From Streptomyces filipinensis (lineage in GTDB: Bacteria; Actinomycetota; Actinomycetes; Streptomycetales; Streptomycetaceae), in assembly GCF_014649495.1 (NCBI RefSeq), contig NZ_BMTD01000018.1, forward strand, positions 1 to 64,000: a DNA stretch of 64,000 nt, read 5' to 3'. This document shows, in pieces, positions 19,263 through 27,596 of this stretch (within the stretch, counting starts at the first letter, position 1; every line of letters begins with the position of its first letter). Under the pieces are notes generated by a model. That model saw nothing but the letters and a program-made list of their open reading frames with translations. It searched no databases and was not told the DNA's origin. A program made the position numbers and the translations under genes.

Positions 19263-19647
19263 CCTGGGTCAGGGCTCCTCTCCACATGTCGGTCGCCGGT
19301 CTTCGGGGCATGCGCCCACCCGGCCGCCGGCGTGCTTGGCGCCCGCCGGCCGCTGTCGAGCCTACCCCCGTGAGGACGTGCATTTTTTCGAGTGTTTCCA
19401 GACTGCAGGGACTGCGCGCGATCCGCCTCCCGACTGGCCGAACGCGCCATTTGGCACATGAATACGGCGGGGGTCATCTGAGCGCTCAATCGAGTGGCGG
19501 GTCCCCTCTTATGGGGCGTGCGCCAACACGACCCCACCCCCGCGAAGGCCGGGGTATGGGCAACGTCTAAAGTGGCGTGGTACGCGCGAGCCTTTACCGG
19601 TACTTCACACGGGCGGGCTTGCTGGGATGTCTCTGTCAGGGGTGTGC
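19263..19647. other. Intergenic region between divergent tkt and ctaB
   Basis: This 385-base gap separates two divergent core genes and should contain both promoters. On the minus strand TAGGCT (19364-19359) is a plausible -10 for tkt. On the plus strand TAAAGT (19568-19573) is a plausible -10 for ctaB, giving a leader of about 70 bases. Small GC hairpins such as CCCC-TCTTAT-GGGG (near 19503) are present. No small gene or RNA was recognised. Confidence 0.4.
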
Positions 19648-20598
19648 GTGACGGCCGTCGAATCCCGTCCAGCGGGTGTGGTTCGTGGGGCGAACCAGGG
19701 CCCGGTTCACCGGCCGTTCGGGGCCCGTGTCAAGGCGTTCGTGGCGCTGACCAAGCCGCGGATCATCGAGCTGCTGCTCATCACCACCGTTCCGGTGATG
19801 TTCCTGGCCCAGCGGGGTGTGCCCGACCTGGGGCTGGTCCTGCTGACCTGCGTCGGCGGCTACCTGTCGGCGGGCGGCGCCAACGCGCTGAACATGTACA
19901 TCGACCGGGACATCGACGCCCTGATGGACCGCACCTCGCAGCGGCCGCTGGTGACCGGCATGGTCAGCCCGCCCGAGTGCCTGGCCTTCGGCATCACCCT
20001 GGCGGTCGTGTCCACGCTGCTGTTCGGGTTCACCGTCAACTGGCTGAGCGCCTGGCTGTCACTCGGAGCGCTCCTCTTCTACGTCGTCGTCTACACGATG
20101 ATCCTCAAGCGGCGTACCTCGCAGAACATCGTGTGGGGTGGCATCGCCGGCTGCCTCCCGGTGCTCATCGGCTGGTCCTCGGTCACGAACTCGATGTCCT
20201 GGGCGCCGGTCATCCTCTTCCTCGTCATGTTCTTCTGGACGCCGCCGCACTACTGGCCGCTGTCCATGAAGGTCAAGGAGGACTACGCGCGCGTGGGCGT
20301 GCCGATGCTCCCGGTCATCGCCTCCAACAAGGTCGTCGCCCGGCAGATCGTCATCTACAGCTGGGTGATGGTCCTGGTCTCCCTGCTCCTCACCCCGCTC
20401 GGCTACACCGGCTGGTTCTACACGGTGGTCGCCCTCGCGGCCGGCGGCTTCTGGCTGTGGGAGGCGCATGGGCTGCAGAACCGGGCGAAGGCCGAGGTGA
20501 CCGGCGTGAAGCTGAAGGAGATGCGGCTCTTCCACTGGTCGATCACCTACGTGTCGATCCTGTTCGTCGCCGTCGCGGTGGACCCCTTCCTGCGCTGA
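19648..20598 (+). CDS. ctaB: Protoheme IX farnesyltransferase (heme O synthase)
   Basis: The 316-residue integral membrane prenyltransferase converts heme B to heme O for cytochrome oxidase. The UbiA-type motifs are [15 protein letters not shown] (Asp-rich, prenyl diphosphate/Mg binding) and [17 protein letters not shown]. About nine membrane helices are predicted, starting near [14 protein letters not shown]. Several in-frame starts exist from 19627; the GTG at 19648 has AGGGG five bases upstream. It is divergent from tkt. ctaA, encoding the next enzyme of heme A synthesis, lies about 2.4 kb further on the other strand. Confidence 0.94.
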   Translation: MTAVESRPAGVVRGANQGPVHRPFGARVKAFVALTKPRIIELLLITTVPVMFLAQRGVPDLGLVLLTCVGGYLSAGGANALNMYIDRDIDALMDRTSQRPLVTGMVSPPECLAFGITLAVVSTLLFGFTVNWLSAWLSLGALLFYVVVYTMILKRRTSQNIVWGGIAGCLPVLIGWSSVTNSMSWAPVILFLVMFFWTPPHYWPLSMKVKEDYARVGVPMLPVIASNKVVARQIVIYSWVMVLVSLLLTPLGYTGWFYTVVALAAGGFWLWEAHGLQNRAKAEVTGVKLKEMRLFHWSITYVSILFVAVAVDPFLR

Positions 20599-20632
20599 CG
20601 CACGTCACACGGGTCTGCCCTCGCCAGTCGAT

Positions 20633-20656
20633 CTACTCGTGAGTAGCATCCTGGTC
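20633..20656 (+). promoter_or_regulatory. Inverted repeat and leaderless -10 before the small conserved gene
   Basis: CTACTC-GT-GAGTAG (20633-20646) is a perfect 6-base inverted repeat. It overlaps TAGCAT (20644-20649), a -10-like box that ends seven bases before the ATG at 20657. The gene has no ribosome site, so a leaderless, possibly operator-controlled transcript is likely. Confidence 0.45.
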
Positions 20657-20977
20657 ATGGCAGACACGCAGCAGGTTGACCCGAAGGCCGAGCGCACGGC
20701 GGCGAAGCTCGCCCACCAGATCAGCACCTTCGCCAAGGCCCACGGCGGCGCCGAGGGCCAGGTGGCCCACATCGGCGAGCGCGGCGCCCGTATCGTGCTC
20801 GTGGGCGAGGACGGAGGCTGGGGCGACCTCGTGGCCCCCAGCACCGAGATCGCCGAGAAGGCCGTGGAGAAGTCCGGCATCACCGTCCACGAGTCGTTCG
20901 ACGGCGAGTTCGCGGCGAAGGTGACGACCGGCGCGTACGAGTGGAAGCGGATGGCCGGCATACAGATCGGCGGTTGA
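20657..20977 (+). CDS. Conserved hypothetical protein, 106 residues
   Basis: I do not recognise a named domain. The product is soluble and begins MADTQQVDPKAERTAAKL. It contains EGQVAHIGERGARIVLVGEDGGWGDLVAP, a compact alpha/beta-looking stretch with several glycines, and ends with ITVHESFDGEFAAKVTTGAYEWKRMAG. Charged helices flank the centre. Codon use is normal for the genome, and a small protein of this kind beside ctaB is, from memory, common in Streptomyces. The ATG at 20657 is preferred over an upstream GTG because a -10 box lies at leaderless distance. Confidence 0.75.
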   Translation: MADTQQVDPKAERTAAKLAHQISTFAKAHGGAEGQVAHIGERGARIVLVGEDGGWGDLVAPSTEIAEKAVEKSGITVHESFDGEFAAKVTTGAYEWKRMAGIQIGG

Positions 20978-21152
20978 TCTCCCGCGCCCGAAAGGTGCGG
21001 GATCGTATCGACATGCGGCTCCGCCGCGGGGGCGCGATCAGCCACATACGGTCCGAAGCCGCCAAACAACCCGCAGCCCCGAGCTGATCCGCGACCTCAT
21101 ACCCCGTTCACCCGTTAGGACGTGCAAGACCCGCGTCCTACGGGGAGCCGGA

Positions 21153-22259
21153 ATGATCGAAACGCCGTCCCTGGTGGACCAGTACTGCCACGGAGTGCTC
21201 CGCACGGAACTGGGCCTCGGCACCTTCGAGGCCCAGCTCGCCCGCACCGAGGGCCCGCCCGCGCCCGGCACCACCCTTTTCGACACCCAGACGGGCTTCG
21301 CCGTACGGCGCTGGTGCCCGCCCCTGCTCGGCCTGGAACCGCACTGCCCGCCCGCACGCTATCTGGCCCGGCGCCGCGAACTGGGCGTACTGGAAGCCGG
21401 CCGCAGGCTGCTGCGCGGCAGCGGCATCACCACGTACCTGGTCGACACCGGCCTGCCCGGCGACCTCACCGGCCCCGCCGAGATGGCCTGCGACGGGGAC
21501 GCCCAGGCCCGCGAGATCGTCCGGCTGGAGCTGCTCGCCGAGCAGGTCGCCGACACCTCCGGCACCGTCGAGTCCTTCCTCGCCAACCTCGCCGAGTCCG
21601 TGCACGGCGCCGCCGCGAACGCCGTCGCCTTCACCTCCGTCGCCGGCCTGCGCCACGGCCTGGCCCTCGCCCCCGAGCCGCCGGGGCCGGGGGAGGTACG
21701 GGGCGCGGCGGGCCGCTGGCTGGCCGGGCGGCGGGTCGGCGGGACGCTCACCGATCCGGTGCTGCTCCGGCACCTGCTGTGGAACGCGGTCGCCTCCGGA
21801 CTGCCCCTGCAACTGCACGCCGGGCTGGGCGAGCCGGGTTCCCGCATCGACCGCACCGACCCCGTGCTGCTCACCGACTTCGTGCGGGCTACGGCCGGCC
21901 TCGGCACCGACCTGATCCTGCTGCACGGCTATCCCTACCACCGCCACGCCGCCCACCTGGCCGGGGTCTTCCCGCACGTCTACACCGACTCCGGCGCAGC
22001 CCTCGTGCGCACCGGCGCCCGCGCGGCCCCGGTCCTCGCCGAGATCCTGGAGCTGGCCCCCTTCGGCAAGATCCTCTTCTCCACCGGCGCGCACGGCCTG
22101 CCCGAGTTGCACGTCGTCGGCGCCCGCCTCTTCCGCGAGGCCCTGGCCCGGATCCTGGGCACCTGGGTGGCCGACGGCGCCTGGTCCCTGGAGGACGCCC
22201 AGCGGGTGGCCCGGATGGTCGCGGCGGACAACGCGCGCCGGGTTTACGGTCTGGGGTGA
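21153..22259 (+). CDS. Amidohydrolase-family TIM-barrel protein
   Basis: The 368-residue protein resembles the amidohydrolase-2/FluG-N-type metal hydrolases. LVDQYCHGV near the N-terminus occupies the place of the HxH metal motif, but the first His is Tyr. Later barrel motifs are LPLQLHAGLGEPG, DLILLHGYPYHRHAAHLA, YTDSGAALVRTG and KILFSTGAHGLPE, with His and Asp at positions that normally bind metal. A mononuclear or altered metal site is therefore possible. The substrate is unknown; FluG relatives sometimes act in nitrogen metabolism. It is followed after 18 bases by a nucleotidyltransferase-like gene on the same strand. Confidence 0.75.
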   Translation: MIETPSLVDQYCHGVLRTELGLGTFEAQLARTEGPPAPGTTLFDTQTGFAVRRWCPPLLGLEPHCPPARYLARRRELGVLEAGRRLLRGSGITTYLVDTGLPGDLTGPAEMACDGDAQAREIVRLELLAEQVADTSGTVESFLANLAESVHGAAANAVAFTSVAGLRHGLALAPEPPGPGEVRGAAGRWLAGRRVGGTLTDPVLLRHLLWNAVASGLPLQLHAGLGEPGSRIDRTDPVLLTDFVRATAGLGTDLILLHGYPYHRHAAHLAGVFPHVYTDSGAALVRTGARAAPVLAEILELAPFGKILFSTGAHGLPELHVVGARLFREALARILGTWVADGAWSLEDAQRVARMVAADNARRVYGLG

Positions 22260-22277
22260 GCTGTCCAGACTGGGCGG

Positions 22278-23018
22278 ATGCAGACCGAGAAGCTCCTCGC
22301 CCGCTTTGTGCGTGACCTGTCGGACCTCGGGCCCCGCGCCGTCTGGGCGCACGGCTCCCTGGCCGGCGGGGACTATCAGGAGGGCCGCAGCGACCTGGAC
22401 CTGATCGCCGTCCTGCCGGGGCCGGTGGACCTGCGGACGGTGCGGCGGGTGGTGAGCCTGCACCGCCGCCTGCGGGCCGAACCGCTCGCCGCGAAACTCC
22501 ACTGCAGCTATCTCGGCCCGGCCGCCCTGGAGAACCCGGACCGCGCGCATCTCACCTGGGCGCACGCGCGCGTGATGCGCCGCCCGGTCACCCCCGTCAC
22601 CCGGCGGGAGCTGCACGACTTCGGCCGGGTGCTGCACGGTGAGCCTCCCGGCGGCCTGCTCCCGCCGGTGCCCGACCGGCAGCTCAACGCCTTCGTCGTC
22701 CGGGACCAGCGCGACTACTGGCGGCCGGCGGTCGACCGGGCGCGGCTGTGGTGGCAGGACGTGTGGGTCGACCTGGGGCTGCTGACCTTCGCCCGCGCCA
22801 CCGTGACCCTGCGCGACGGGCGGCTGATCTCCAAGGGGGAGGCACTGGCCGAGCTCGCGTCGCTCGGAGCTCCCGCCGAGATCGTCGACGACATCACCCG
22901 CCGGCGCTACGACGGCGCGTCCGCACCGGCCGCCCCGGACTGGCCGGCCCGCCGCGCCGAGCTGACCCGCGCCTACCTGGGACCCGCGATCGACGCGCTG
23001 GTCAGCACGTACGGCTGA
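22278..23018 (+). CDS. Nucleotidyltransferase-fold protein
   Basis: The 246-residue protein has the polymerase-beta-like NTase signature AVWAHGSLAGGDYQEGRSDLDLIAVLPG (GS then DxD), with a helical C-terminal part that includes DQRDYWRPAVDRARLWWQDVWVDLGLLTFARATVTL. This layout resembles the AadA/ANT streptomycin adenylyltransferase group (NTase plus DUF4111-like domain), though resistance cannot be claimed. It could transfer AMP to a small molecule or act as a non-canonical NTase. It ends nine bases from the convergent ctaA gene. Confidence 0.75.
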   Translation: MQTEKLLARFVRDLSDLGPRAVWAHGSLAGGDYQEGRSDLDLIAVLPGPVDLRTVRRVVSLHRRLRAEPLAAKLHCSYLGPAALENPDRAHLTWAHARVMRRPVTPVTRRELHDFGRVLHGEPPGGLLPPVPDRQLNAFVVRDQRDYWRPAVDRARLWWQDVWVDLGLLTFARATVTLRDGRLISKGEALAELASLGAPAEIVDDITRRRYDGASAPAAPDWPARRAELTRAYLGPAIDALVSTYG

Positions 23019-23027
23019 CGCGTCGGC

Positions 23028-24038
23028 TCACGCGCGGGCGCCGACCGTCACCTCGGCGGAGGGGCCCGGCAGGTCCACGGCGGCTTCCGGGCGCTCCCGC
23101 AAGGACAGGAGGACGCGCAGGGCCCAGATCCACATCACGCAGGAACCGAGCATGTGCACGGCGACCAGGGCCTCCGGGAGATGCGTGAAGTACTGGACGT
23201 ACCCCACGACCCCCTGGCACAGCAGCACGACGAACAGCTCGCGGGTCCGCGACAGCGGACCCCTGGGGGCGTCCACCGCCTTCAGGACGAACCACAGCGC
23301 GAACGTCAGCGTCACCACGATCCAGGCCAGCACCGCGTGCATCTTGGCCACGGTCTCCCAGTCGACGGGGATCCGCTTGACGTCGCTGGAGTCGCCCGCG
23401 TGCGGCCCTGCTCCCGTGACCACCGTGCCGGCCACGATCAGCAGCAGGGACGCGGCCACCAGGAACCACACCAGCTGCTGTACGGCCTTGCCGACCAGCG
23501 GCCGGGGGGCGCCGTCGCCCTCGCGGGTGCGCTGCCACATCACCGCGGCGACCGCCACGAGAGCCGTCGCCGACAGGAAGTGCACCGCGACGGTGTACGG
23601 ATTGAGGCCCACGAGCACCACGATGCCGCCGATGACCGCGTTGCTCATCACGAGCCAGAACTGGGCCCAGCCCAGCCGGGTCAGGCTGCGCCGGTACGGC
23701 TTCGCGGAGCGGGCGGCGATGATCGCCCAGCCGACCGCGGCGCACAGCACGTACGTCAGCATGCGATTGCCGAACTCGATGGCGCTGTGATAGCTCAGCG
23801 CCTGCGTCGGCGTCAGCGAGCCGTCGGTGCACTCGGGCCAGGTCGGGCAGCCGAGGCCCGAGGCGGTCAGCCGGACCACACCGCCGGTGACGACGATGAC
23901 CACCGACATGACGAGCGCGGCGAGGGCCGCCCGCTGGACGGTCCGGGGCTCCGGGGTCCAGCGGTCGGCGATGAAGGCGAGCGGGTTGCGCAGGGCCGCT
24001 ACGGCGTCGGCGCGGTTCAGCTTTGGCACGCGCACCAT
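23028..24038 (-). CDS. ctaA: Heme A synthase (COX15/CtaA family)
   Basis: The 336-residue membrane protein oxidises heme O to heme A. Eight helices are predicted. SGLGCPTWPECTDGS carries the extracytoplasmic cysteine pair typical of Gram-positive CtaA. Conserved histidines appear in SYHSAIEFGNRMLTY, NPYTVAVHFLSATALV and KMHAVLAWIVVTL. I start at the ATG of MVRVPKLNRADAVAAL, the usual N-terminus in Streptomyces; an in-frame extension to 24176 has no family support. It is leftward, 60 bases after the ABC permease gene, as in the mycobacterial ctaA-ABC arrangement. Confidence 0.92.
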   Translation of the reverse strand: MVRVPKLNRADAVAALRNPLAFIADRWTPEPRTVQRAALAALVMSVVIVVTGGVVRLTASGLGCPTWPECTDGSLTPTQALSYHSAIEFGNRMLTYVLCAAVGWAIIAARSAKPYRRSLTRLGWAQFWLVMSNAVIGGIVVLVGLNPYTVAVHFLSATALVAVAAVMWQRTREGDGAPRPLVGKAVQQLVWFLVAASLLLIVAGTVVTGAGPHAGDSSDVKRIPVDWETVAKMHAVLAWIVVTLTFALWFVLKAVDAPRGPLSRTRELFVVLLCQGVVGYVQYFTHLPEALVAVHMLGSCVMWIWALRVLLSLRERPEAAVDLPGPSAEVTVGARA

Positions 24039-24097
24039 CGTAGGCCGCCGCTTGTGCATGCGTTCACGAGGGTCCCGGTCCGGCGCTGTCGTCCTGC

Positions 24098-24871
24098 TCA
24101 CTCCCAGCGGAAGAACTTCCCGGCCGCGGCCAGCCCGACGACCCCCCACGCGGCGAGGACGCCCAGGTCGCCCCACGGCATCCCGGCACCGTGCTGGAGG
24201 ACGTCCCGCAGGCCGTCCGACAGCGCGGAGATGGGCAGCAGCCCGAGCACGTGCTGTGCGGCCGGGCCGAACTTCTCCAGCGGCACGATGACGCCGCCGC
24301 CGACGAGCAGCAGCAGGAAGACGAGGTTGGCGGCGGCCAGCGTCGCCTCCGCCTTCAGCGTGCCCGCCATCAGCAGACCGAGCCCGGAGAAGGCGGCCGT
24401 ACCGAGGACCAGCAGGAGCAGGACGGCAGCGGGGCTGCCGTGCGGGGACCAGCCCAGCGCGAAGGCGATCACCGTCAGCAGGATCACCTGCAGAACCTCC
24501 GTGACCAGCACGGACGCCGTCTTGGCGGTCATCAGGCCCCAGCGGGGCAGCGGTGAGGAGGCGAGCCGCTTGAGCACACCGTAGCGGCGCTCGAAGCCGG
24601 TCGCGATGGCCTGCCCGGTGAACGCCGTCGACATCACCGCCAGCGCCAGGACGCCGGGGGCCAGGAAGTCCACCGCCGCGCCCTTGCCGGTGTCGACGAT
24701 GTCCACGGAGCTGAAGAGCACCAGCAGCAGCGTCGGGATGACGACCGTCAGCAGCAGCTGCTCACCGTTGCGCAGCAGCATCTTCGTCTCCAGCGCCGCC
24801 TGCGCCGCGATCATGCGGGGGAGGGGCGCCGCGCCGGGCTTCGGGGCGTAGGCACCCGTGGCGGTGGTCAT
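24098..24871 (-). CDS. ABC-2 type transporter permease
   Basis: The 257-residue protein has six predicted helices and ABC-2 permease features: ETKMLLRNGEQLLLTVVIPTLLLVLFSS near the N-terminus and VMSTAFTGQAIATGFERRYGVLKRLASSPLPRWGL centrally. AAGGAG lies eight bases before the ATG, which overlaps the ATPase stop as ATGA. With the ATPase it forms an exporter of daunorubicin/NodJ type. In mycobacteria an equivalent pair stands between ctaA and sufR, so a conserved role linked to heme or oxidase biogenesis is more plausible than antibiotic export. That role is inference. Confidence 0.88.
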   Translation of the reverse strand: MTTATGAYAPKPGAAPLPRMIAAQAALETKMLLRNGEQLLLTVVIPTLLLVLFSSVDIVDTGKGAAVDFLAPGVLALAVMSTAFTGQAIATGFERRYGVLKRLASSPLPRWGLMTAKTASVLVTEVLQVILLTVIAFALGWSPHGSPAAVLLLLVLGTAAFSGLGLLMAGTLKAEATLAAANLVFLLLLVGGGVIVPLEKFGPAAQHVLGLLPISALSDGLRDVLQHGAGMPWGDLGVLAAWGVVGLAAAGKFFRWE

Positions 24872-25845
24872 GAACGCAGCTCCTTGCCTGTGAGCTCCAG
24901 AAAGACGTCCTCCAGGGTGTGCCGCTCCACCGAGATCCGGTCCGGCATCACGCCGTGCTGGGCGCACCACGAGGTCACGGTGGCCAGCAGCTGCGGGTCG
25001 ACCTTGCCGACGACCCGGTAGCTGCCCGGGGTCAGTTCGGCGGCCGTGCAGTCGGCCGGGAGCGCCTTGAGCAGGGAGCCCACGTCGAGGCCGGGGCGGC
25101 CGGTGAAGCGCAGGGTGTTCTCGGCGCCGCCCTTGCACAGCTCCTCCGGGGAGCCCTGGGCGATGACCCGGCCGCCGTCGATGATCGCCACGTCGTCGGC
25201 GAGCTGCTCGGCCTCTTCCATGTAGTGCGTGGTGAGGATCACCGAGACACCGTCGGCGCGCAGGTCCTTCACCAGGTCCCAGGTGGCCCGGCGGGCCTGC
25301 GGGTCCAGGCCGGCCGTCGGCTCGTCCAGGAAGACCAGCTCCGGGCGTCCCACGACGGCCATGGCGAGCGCGAGCCGCTGCTGCTGGCCGCCGGACAGCC
25401 GCCGGTAGCCGGTCCGCCCGCAGCTGCCCAGACCCAGCCGCTCGATCAGCGCGTCCACGTCCAGGGGGTGCGCGTGCAGTCTGGCGACGTGCCGGAGCAT
25501 CTCGTCGGCGCGGGCACCGGAGTACACACCGCCGGACTGGAGCATCACACCGATACGGGGACGCAGCTCGGCGGACTGGCGCACCGGGTCGAGGCCCAGG
25601 ACGCGCACCGTGCCGGAATCCGGCCTCCGGTACCCCTCGCAGGTCTCGACCGTGGTCGTCTTCCCCGCCCCGTTGGGACCGAGGACGGCGGTCACGCCCG
25701 CCCCGGCCACCAGGTCGAGGCCGTCCACCGCGGTCTTCGTGCCGTACCGCTTCACCAGGGCCTGGACCTCGATCAGCGGGTGCGACGCGAAGCGTCCCGG
25801 TGAGGGGTGGTGGTCGGGAGACGGGCGGGCGGGCTCACTGCGCAT
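24868..25845 (-). CDS. ABC transporter ATP-binding protein (ABC-2 partner)
   Basis: The 325-residue ATPase has Walker A GPNGAGKTT, Q-loop MLQSGGVYSG, signature LSGGQQQR, Walker B LVFLDEPTAGLD and H-loop TTHYMEEAEQL. A C-terminal extension of about 100 residues is typical of DrrA-type ATPases. The ATG at 25845 has no ribosome site but lies eight bases after TAGACT, suggesting a leaderless message; an in-frame start 21 codons upstream has no support. It is coupled to the permease gene by a four-base overlap. Confidence 0.9.
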   Translation of the reverse strand: MRSEPARPSPDHHPSPGRFASHPLIEVQALVKRYGTKTAVDGLDLVAGAGVTAVLGPNGAGKTTTVETCEGYRRPDSGTVRVLGLDPVRQSAELRPRIGVMLQSGGVYSGARADEMLRHVARLHAHPLDVDALIERLGLGSCGRTGYRRLSGGQQQRLALAMAVVGRPELVFLDEPTAGLDPQARRATWDLVKDLRADGVSVILTTHYMEEAEQLADDVAIIDGGRVIAQGSPEELCKGGAENTLRFTGRPGLDVGSLLKALPADCTAAELTPGSYRVVGKVDPQLLATVTSWCAQHGVMPDRISVERHTLEDVFLELTGKELRS

Positions 25846-25859
25846 GAACCCAGAGTCTA
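25846..25859 (-). promoter_or_regulatory. Leaderless -10 element of the ABC-ctaA unit
   Basis: On the minus strand TAGACT (25859-25854) ends eight bases before the ATG at 25845. With no Shine-Dalgarno present, transcription probably begins at or very near the start codon. No clear -35 was identified. The promoter lies just past the end of the acetyltransferase gene on the same strand. Confidence 0.45.
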
Positions 25860-25876
25860 GGGAGACCGCGGGCCGA

Positions 25877-26689
25877 TCAGGCGCGGGGGTGGGGGAACTC
25901 CTCCGCACGGGGCCGGTGCAGTGGAAGCCACCGCTCCGCGTAGGCCACGGCGTCCGCCACCGGGAAGAGCCGTACGTCCGCCGCGCCCACCTTCGCGCGC
26001 ACGACGGGCCGGTCCCGCTCGAAGTCGTGGCCCAGCTCGTCGAACCGGTCCGAGGTGATCGACACCTCCGTCACCGTCTCCCAGCCGTCGGGCCCGGGCC
26101 GACCCACCCGCACCAGCGGCCCGGGTATGCGGTACTCGGCGAGGTGGAAGCTGGTGCAGGCGTCGTAGCCCGCGCCGAGCAGCAGCACCCGGGCGCCCAG
26201 CTGCTCCAGCCGGGCCAGCGGGCTGCGCTCGCCGAGGCGGCAGTCGGGCGCGTGGCCGTCGGTGATGTCACGGGCGCGCGGGCCGAGCGCGGCGAACGAG
26301 GTCTGCGGATGGGCGCTGCGCAGCGCCCCGGGCCAGGTGCGCACGGTCTCCGGGAGCACACCGACCCCGCGGGCGGGGGTGACCAGCGGGTCGTAGGCGG
26401 GCATCGTGGCGCGGATCCGGTCCCACCACTCCTCGGGCACGGGCGGGTTCCCCCACACGGCCGGGTCGGAGAGTTCCGCGGACTGGGTCGGGACGACCAG
26501 CGTGCCCGTCGGGCCGAGGGCGTCGAGAAGTCCCTGGACGACCGCGACGGCGCCTCCGTTGACCCAGCCGAGGGAGCTGAGTGAGGTGTGGACGAGGAGG
26601 ATCTCGCCGGACTCGACACCCAGCGCGCGCAGCTGGGTGGCGACGGTGTCCCGGGAGACAAGAGGGCCGGTCGGAGGGGGTGTGGGCAT
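25877..26689 (-). CDS. Aminoglycoside N(3)-acetyltransferase family protein
   Basis: The 270-residue protein belongs to the AAC(3) (antibiotic_NAT) family, which moves acetyl from acetyl-CoA to the 3-amino group of aminoglycosides. Family motifs are LLVHTSLSSLGWVNGG, GPTGTLVVPTQSAELSDP, PARGVGVLPETVRTWPGALRSAHPQTSFAALGP and LGAGYDACTSFHLAEYR. The catalytic His in SAHPQTSFAALG is present. Many chromosomal Streptomyces members are housekeeping or cryptic, so resistance cannot be assumed. It stands between the ABC-ctaA unit and divergent sufR, a place where mycobacteria have an unrelated gene, so it looks like an accessory insertion into a conserved block. Confidence 0.88.
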   Translation of the reverse strand: MPTPPPTGPLVSRDTVATQLRALGVESGEILLVHTSLSSLGWVNGGAVAVVQGLLDALGPTGTLVVPTQSAELSDPAVWGNPPVPEEWWDRIRATMPAYDPLVTPARGVGVLPETVRTWPGALRSAHPQTSFAALGPRARDITDGHAPDCRLGERSPLARLEQLGARVLLLGAGYDACTSFHLAEYRIPGPLVRVGRPGPDGWETVTEVSITSDRFDELGHDFERDRPVVRAKVGAADVRLFPVADAVAYAERWLPLHRPRAEEFPHPRA

Positions 26690-26744
26690 GGTCCGGGAGT
26701 CTCCTCCACGGGCCCTTGCGCTGTCACCCGATTACCTGCCGGAT

Positions 26745-26789
26745 GATCGATCAAAGATCGTTTTCGCAGGTCAGATTAGGTATGCCTAA
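26745..26789. promoter_or_regulatory. Two palindromes upstream of sufR
   Basis: TGATCGATCA (26745-26754) and TTAGG-TATG-CCTAA (26776-26789) lie in the 172-base gap between the acetyltransferase gene and sufR. The second resembles the core of a DtxR/DmdR iron box but is shorter than the usual 19-bp site. They may control the acetyltransferase gene or add iron control to the suf operon. Confidence 0.35.
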
Positions 26790-26825
26790 GTGACGCAGGG
26801 CACCGCTCGATGATCCGAACGGCGC

Positions 26826-26862
26826 TTGTCAGGTTCTGCGGAATTACGCAACAATGGCGTTG
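26826..26862 (+). promoter_or_regulatory. suf operon promoter with SufR operator CAAC-N6-GTTG
   Basis: TTGTCA (26826-26831) and AACAAT (26850-26855) with 18-base spacing form the promoter. The sufR GTG begins seven bases after the -10, so the message is leaderless. CAAC-AATGGC-GTTG (26849-26862) overlaps the -10 and the first base of the start codon. This exact spacing is the reported SufR binding form in cyanobacteria and, from memory, Streptomyces. It implies negative autoregulation of the whole suf operon. Confidence 0.8.
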
Positions 26863-27596
26863 TGAAAAACGTCGGCGAGGCTCGGGAGACCCCCCTGGGG
26901 GCCCCGCAGGAGGAACTCGCGACCGGTGAGCGCTCCACGCGCAACCGAGTCGCGCGCTCCATCCTGGACCACGGCCCGTCGACCGTCGCCGATCTCGCCG
27001 GCCGGCTGGGACTGACCCAGGCGGCCGTCCGCCGTCACCTGGACGCACTGGTCGCCGACGACGTCGTGGAGGCGCGCGAGCAGCGGGTCTACGGCACGCG
27101 CACGCGCGGCCGCCCCGCCAAGGTCTTCGCGCTGACCGACTGCGGCCGGGACGCCTTCGACCAGTCGTACGACAAGCTGGCCGTGGACGCGCTCCGCTGG
27201 ATCGCCGAGCAGGGGGGCGGCCCCGAGGCGGTCGCCGCCTTCGCCCGCGCCCGGATCGCCGCCCAGGCGAGCGCGTACCGCAAGGCGATCGAGGCCGTGA
27301 CGCCCGACAAGCGCGCCGAAGCACTGGCCAAGGCCTTGAGCGTCGACGGGTACGCTGCCACGGCGCGCAGCGCACCGGTCGGCGAGCAGCTGTGCCAGCA
27401 CCACTGCCCGGTCGCCCATGTCGCGGAGCAGTTCCCGCAGCTGTGCGAGGCGGAGACGGAGATCTTCGCGGAGCTGCTGGGTACCCACGTCCAGCGACTG
27501 GCGACCATCGCGCACGGCGACGGCGTCTGCACGACGTTCATCCCCAAGACATCCACTGACGCACCTGCAAGCACGGCCGGGAGGAACCCCGCATGA
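26862..27596 (+). CDS. sufR: SufR, iron-sulfur-responsive repressor of the suf operon
   Basis: The 244-residue DeoR/ArsR-like winged-helix protein has its helix-turn-helix in [33 protein letters not shown]. Its C-terminal half carries cysteines in [25 protein letters not shown] and GDGVCTTF, the set expected to hold an Fe-S cluster in SufR. The cluster-bound form represses suf; cluster loss derepresses it. The GTG at 26862 has no ribosome site and sits at leaderless distance from a -10 box. Its stop overlaps the sufB start as ATGA. Position and operator match the mycobacterial and Streptomyces SufR systems. Confidence 0.92.
   Translation: MKNVGEARETPLGAPQEELATGERSTRNRVARSILDHGPSTVADLAGRLGLTQAAVRRHLDALVADDVVEAREQRVYGTRTRGRPAKVFALTDCGRDAFDQSYDKLAVDALRWIAEQGGGPEAVAAFARARIAAQASAYRKAIEAVTPDKRAEALAKALSVDGYAATARSAPVGEQLCQHHCPVAHVAEQFPQLCEAETEIFAELLGTHVQRLATIAHGDGVCTTFIPKTSTDAPASTAGRNPA

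Noticed and set aside
26776-26789. Full DmdR/DtxR iron box upstream of sufR
   Set aside because: Only 14 bases of dyad are present against the usual 19-bp consensus, and its position upstream of the promoter is not diagnostic. It is listed only as a palindrome.
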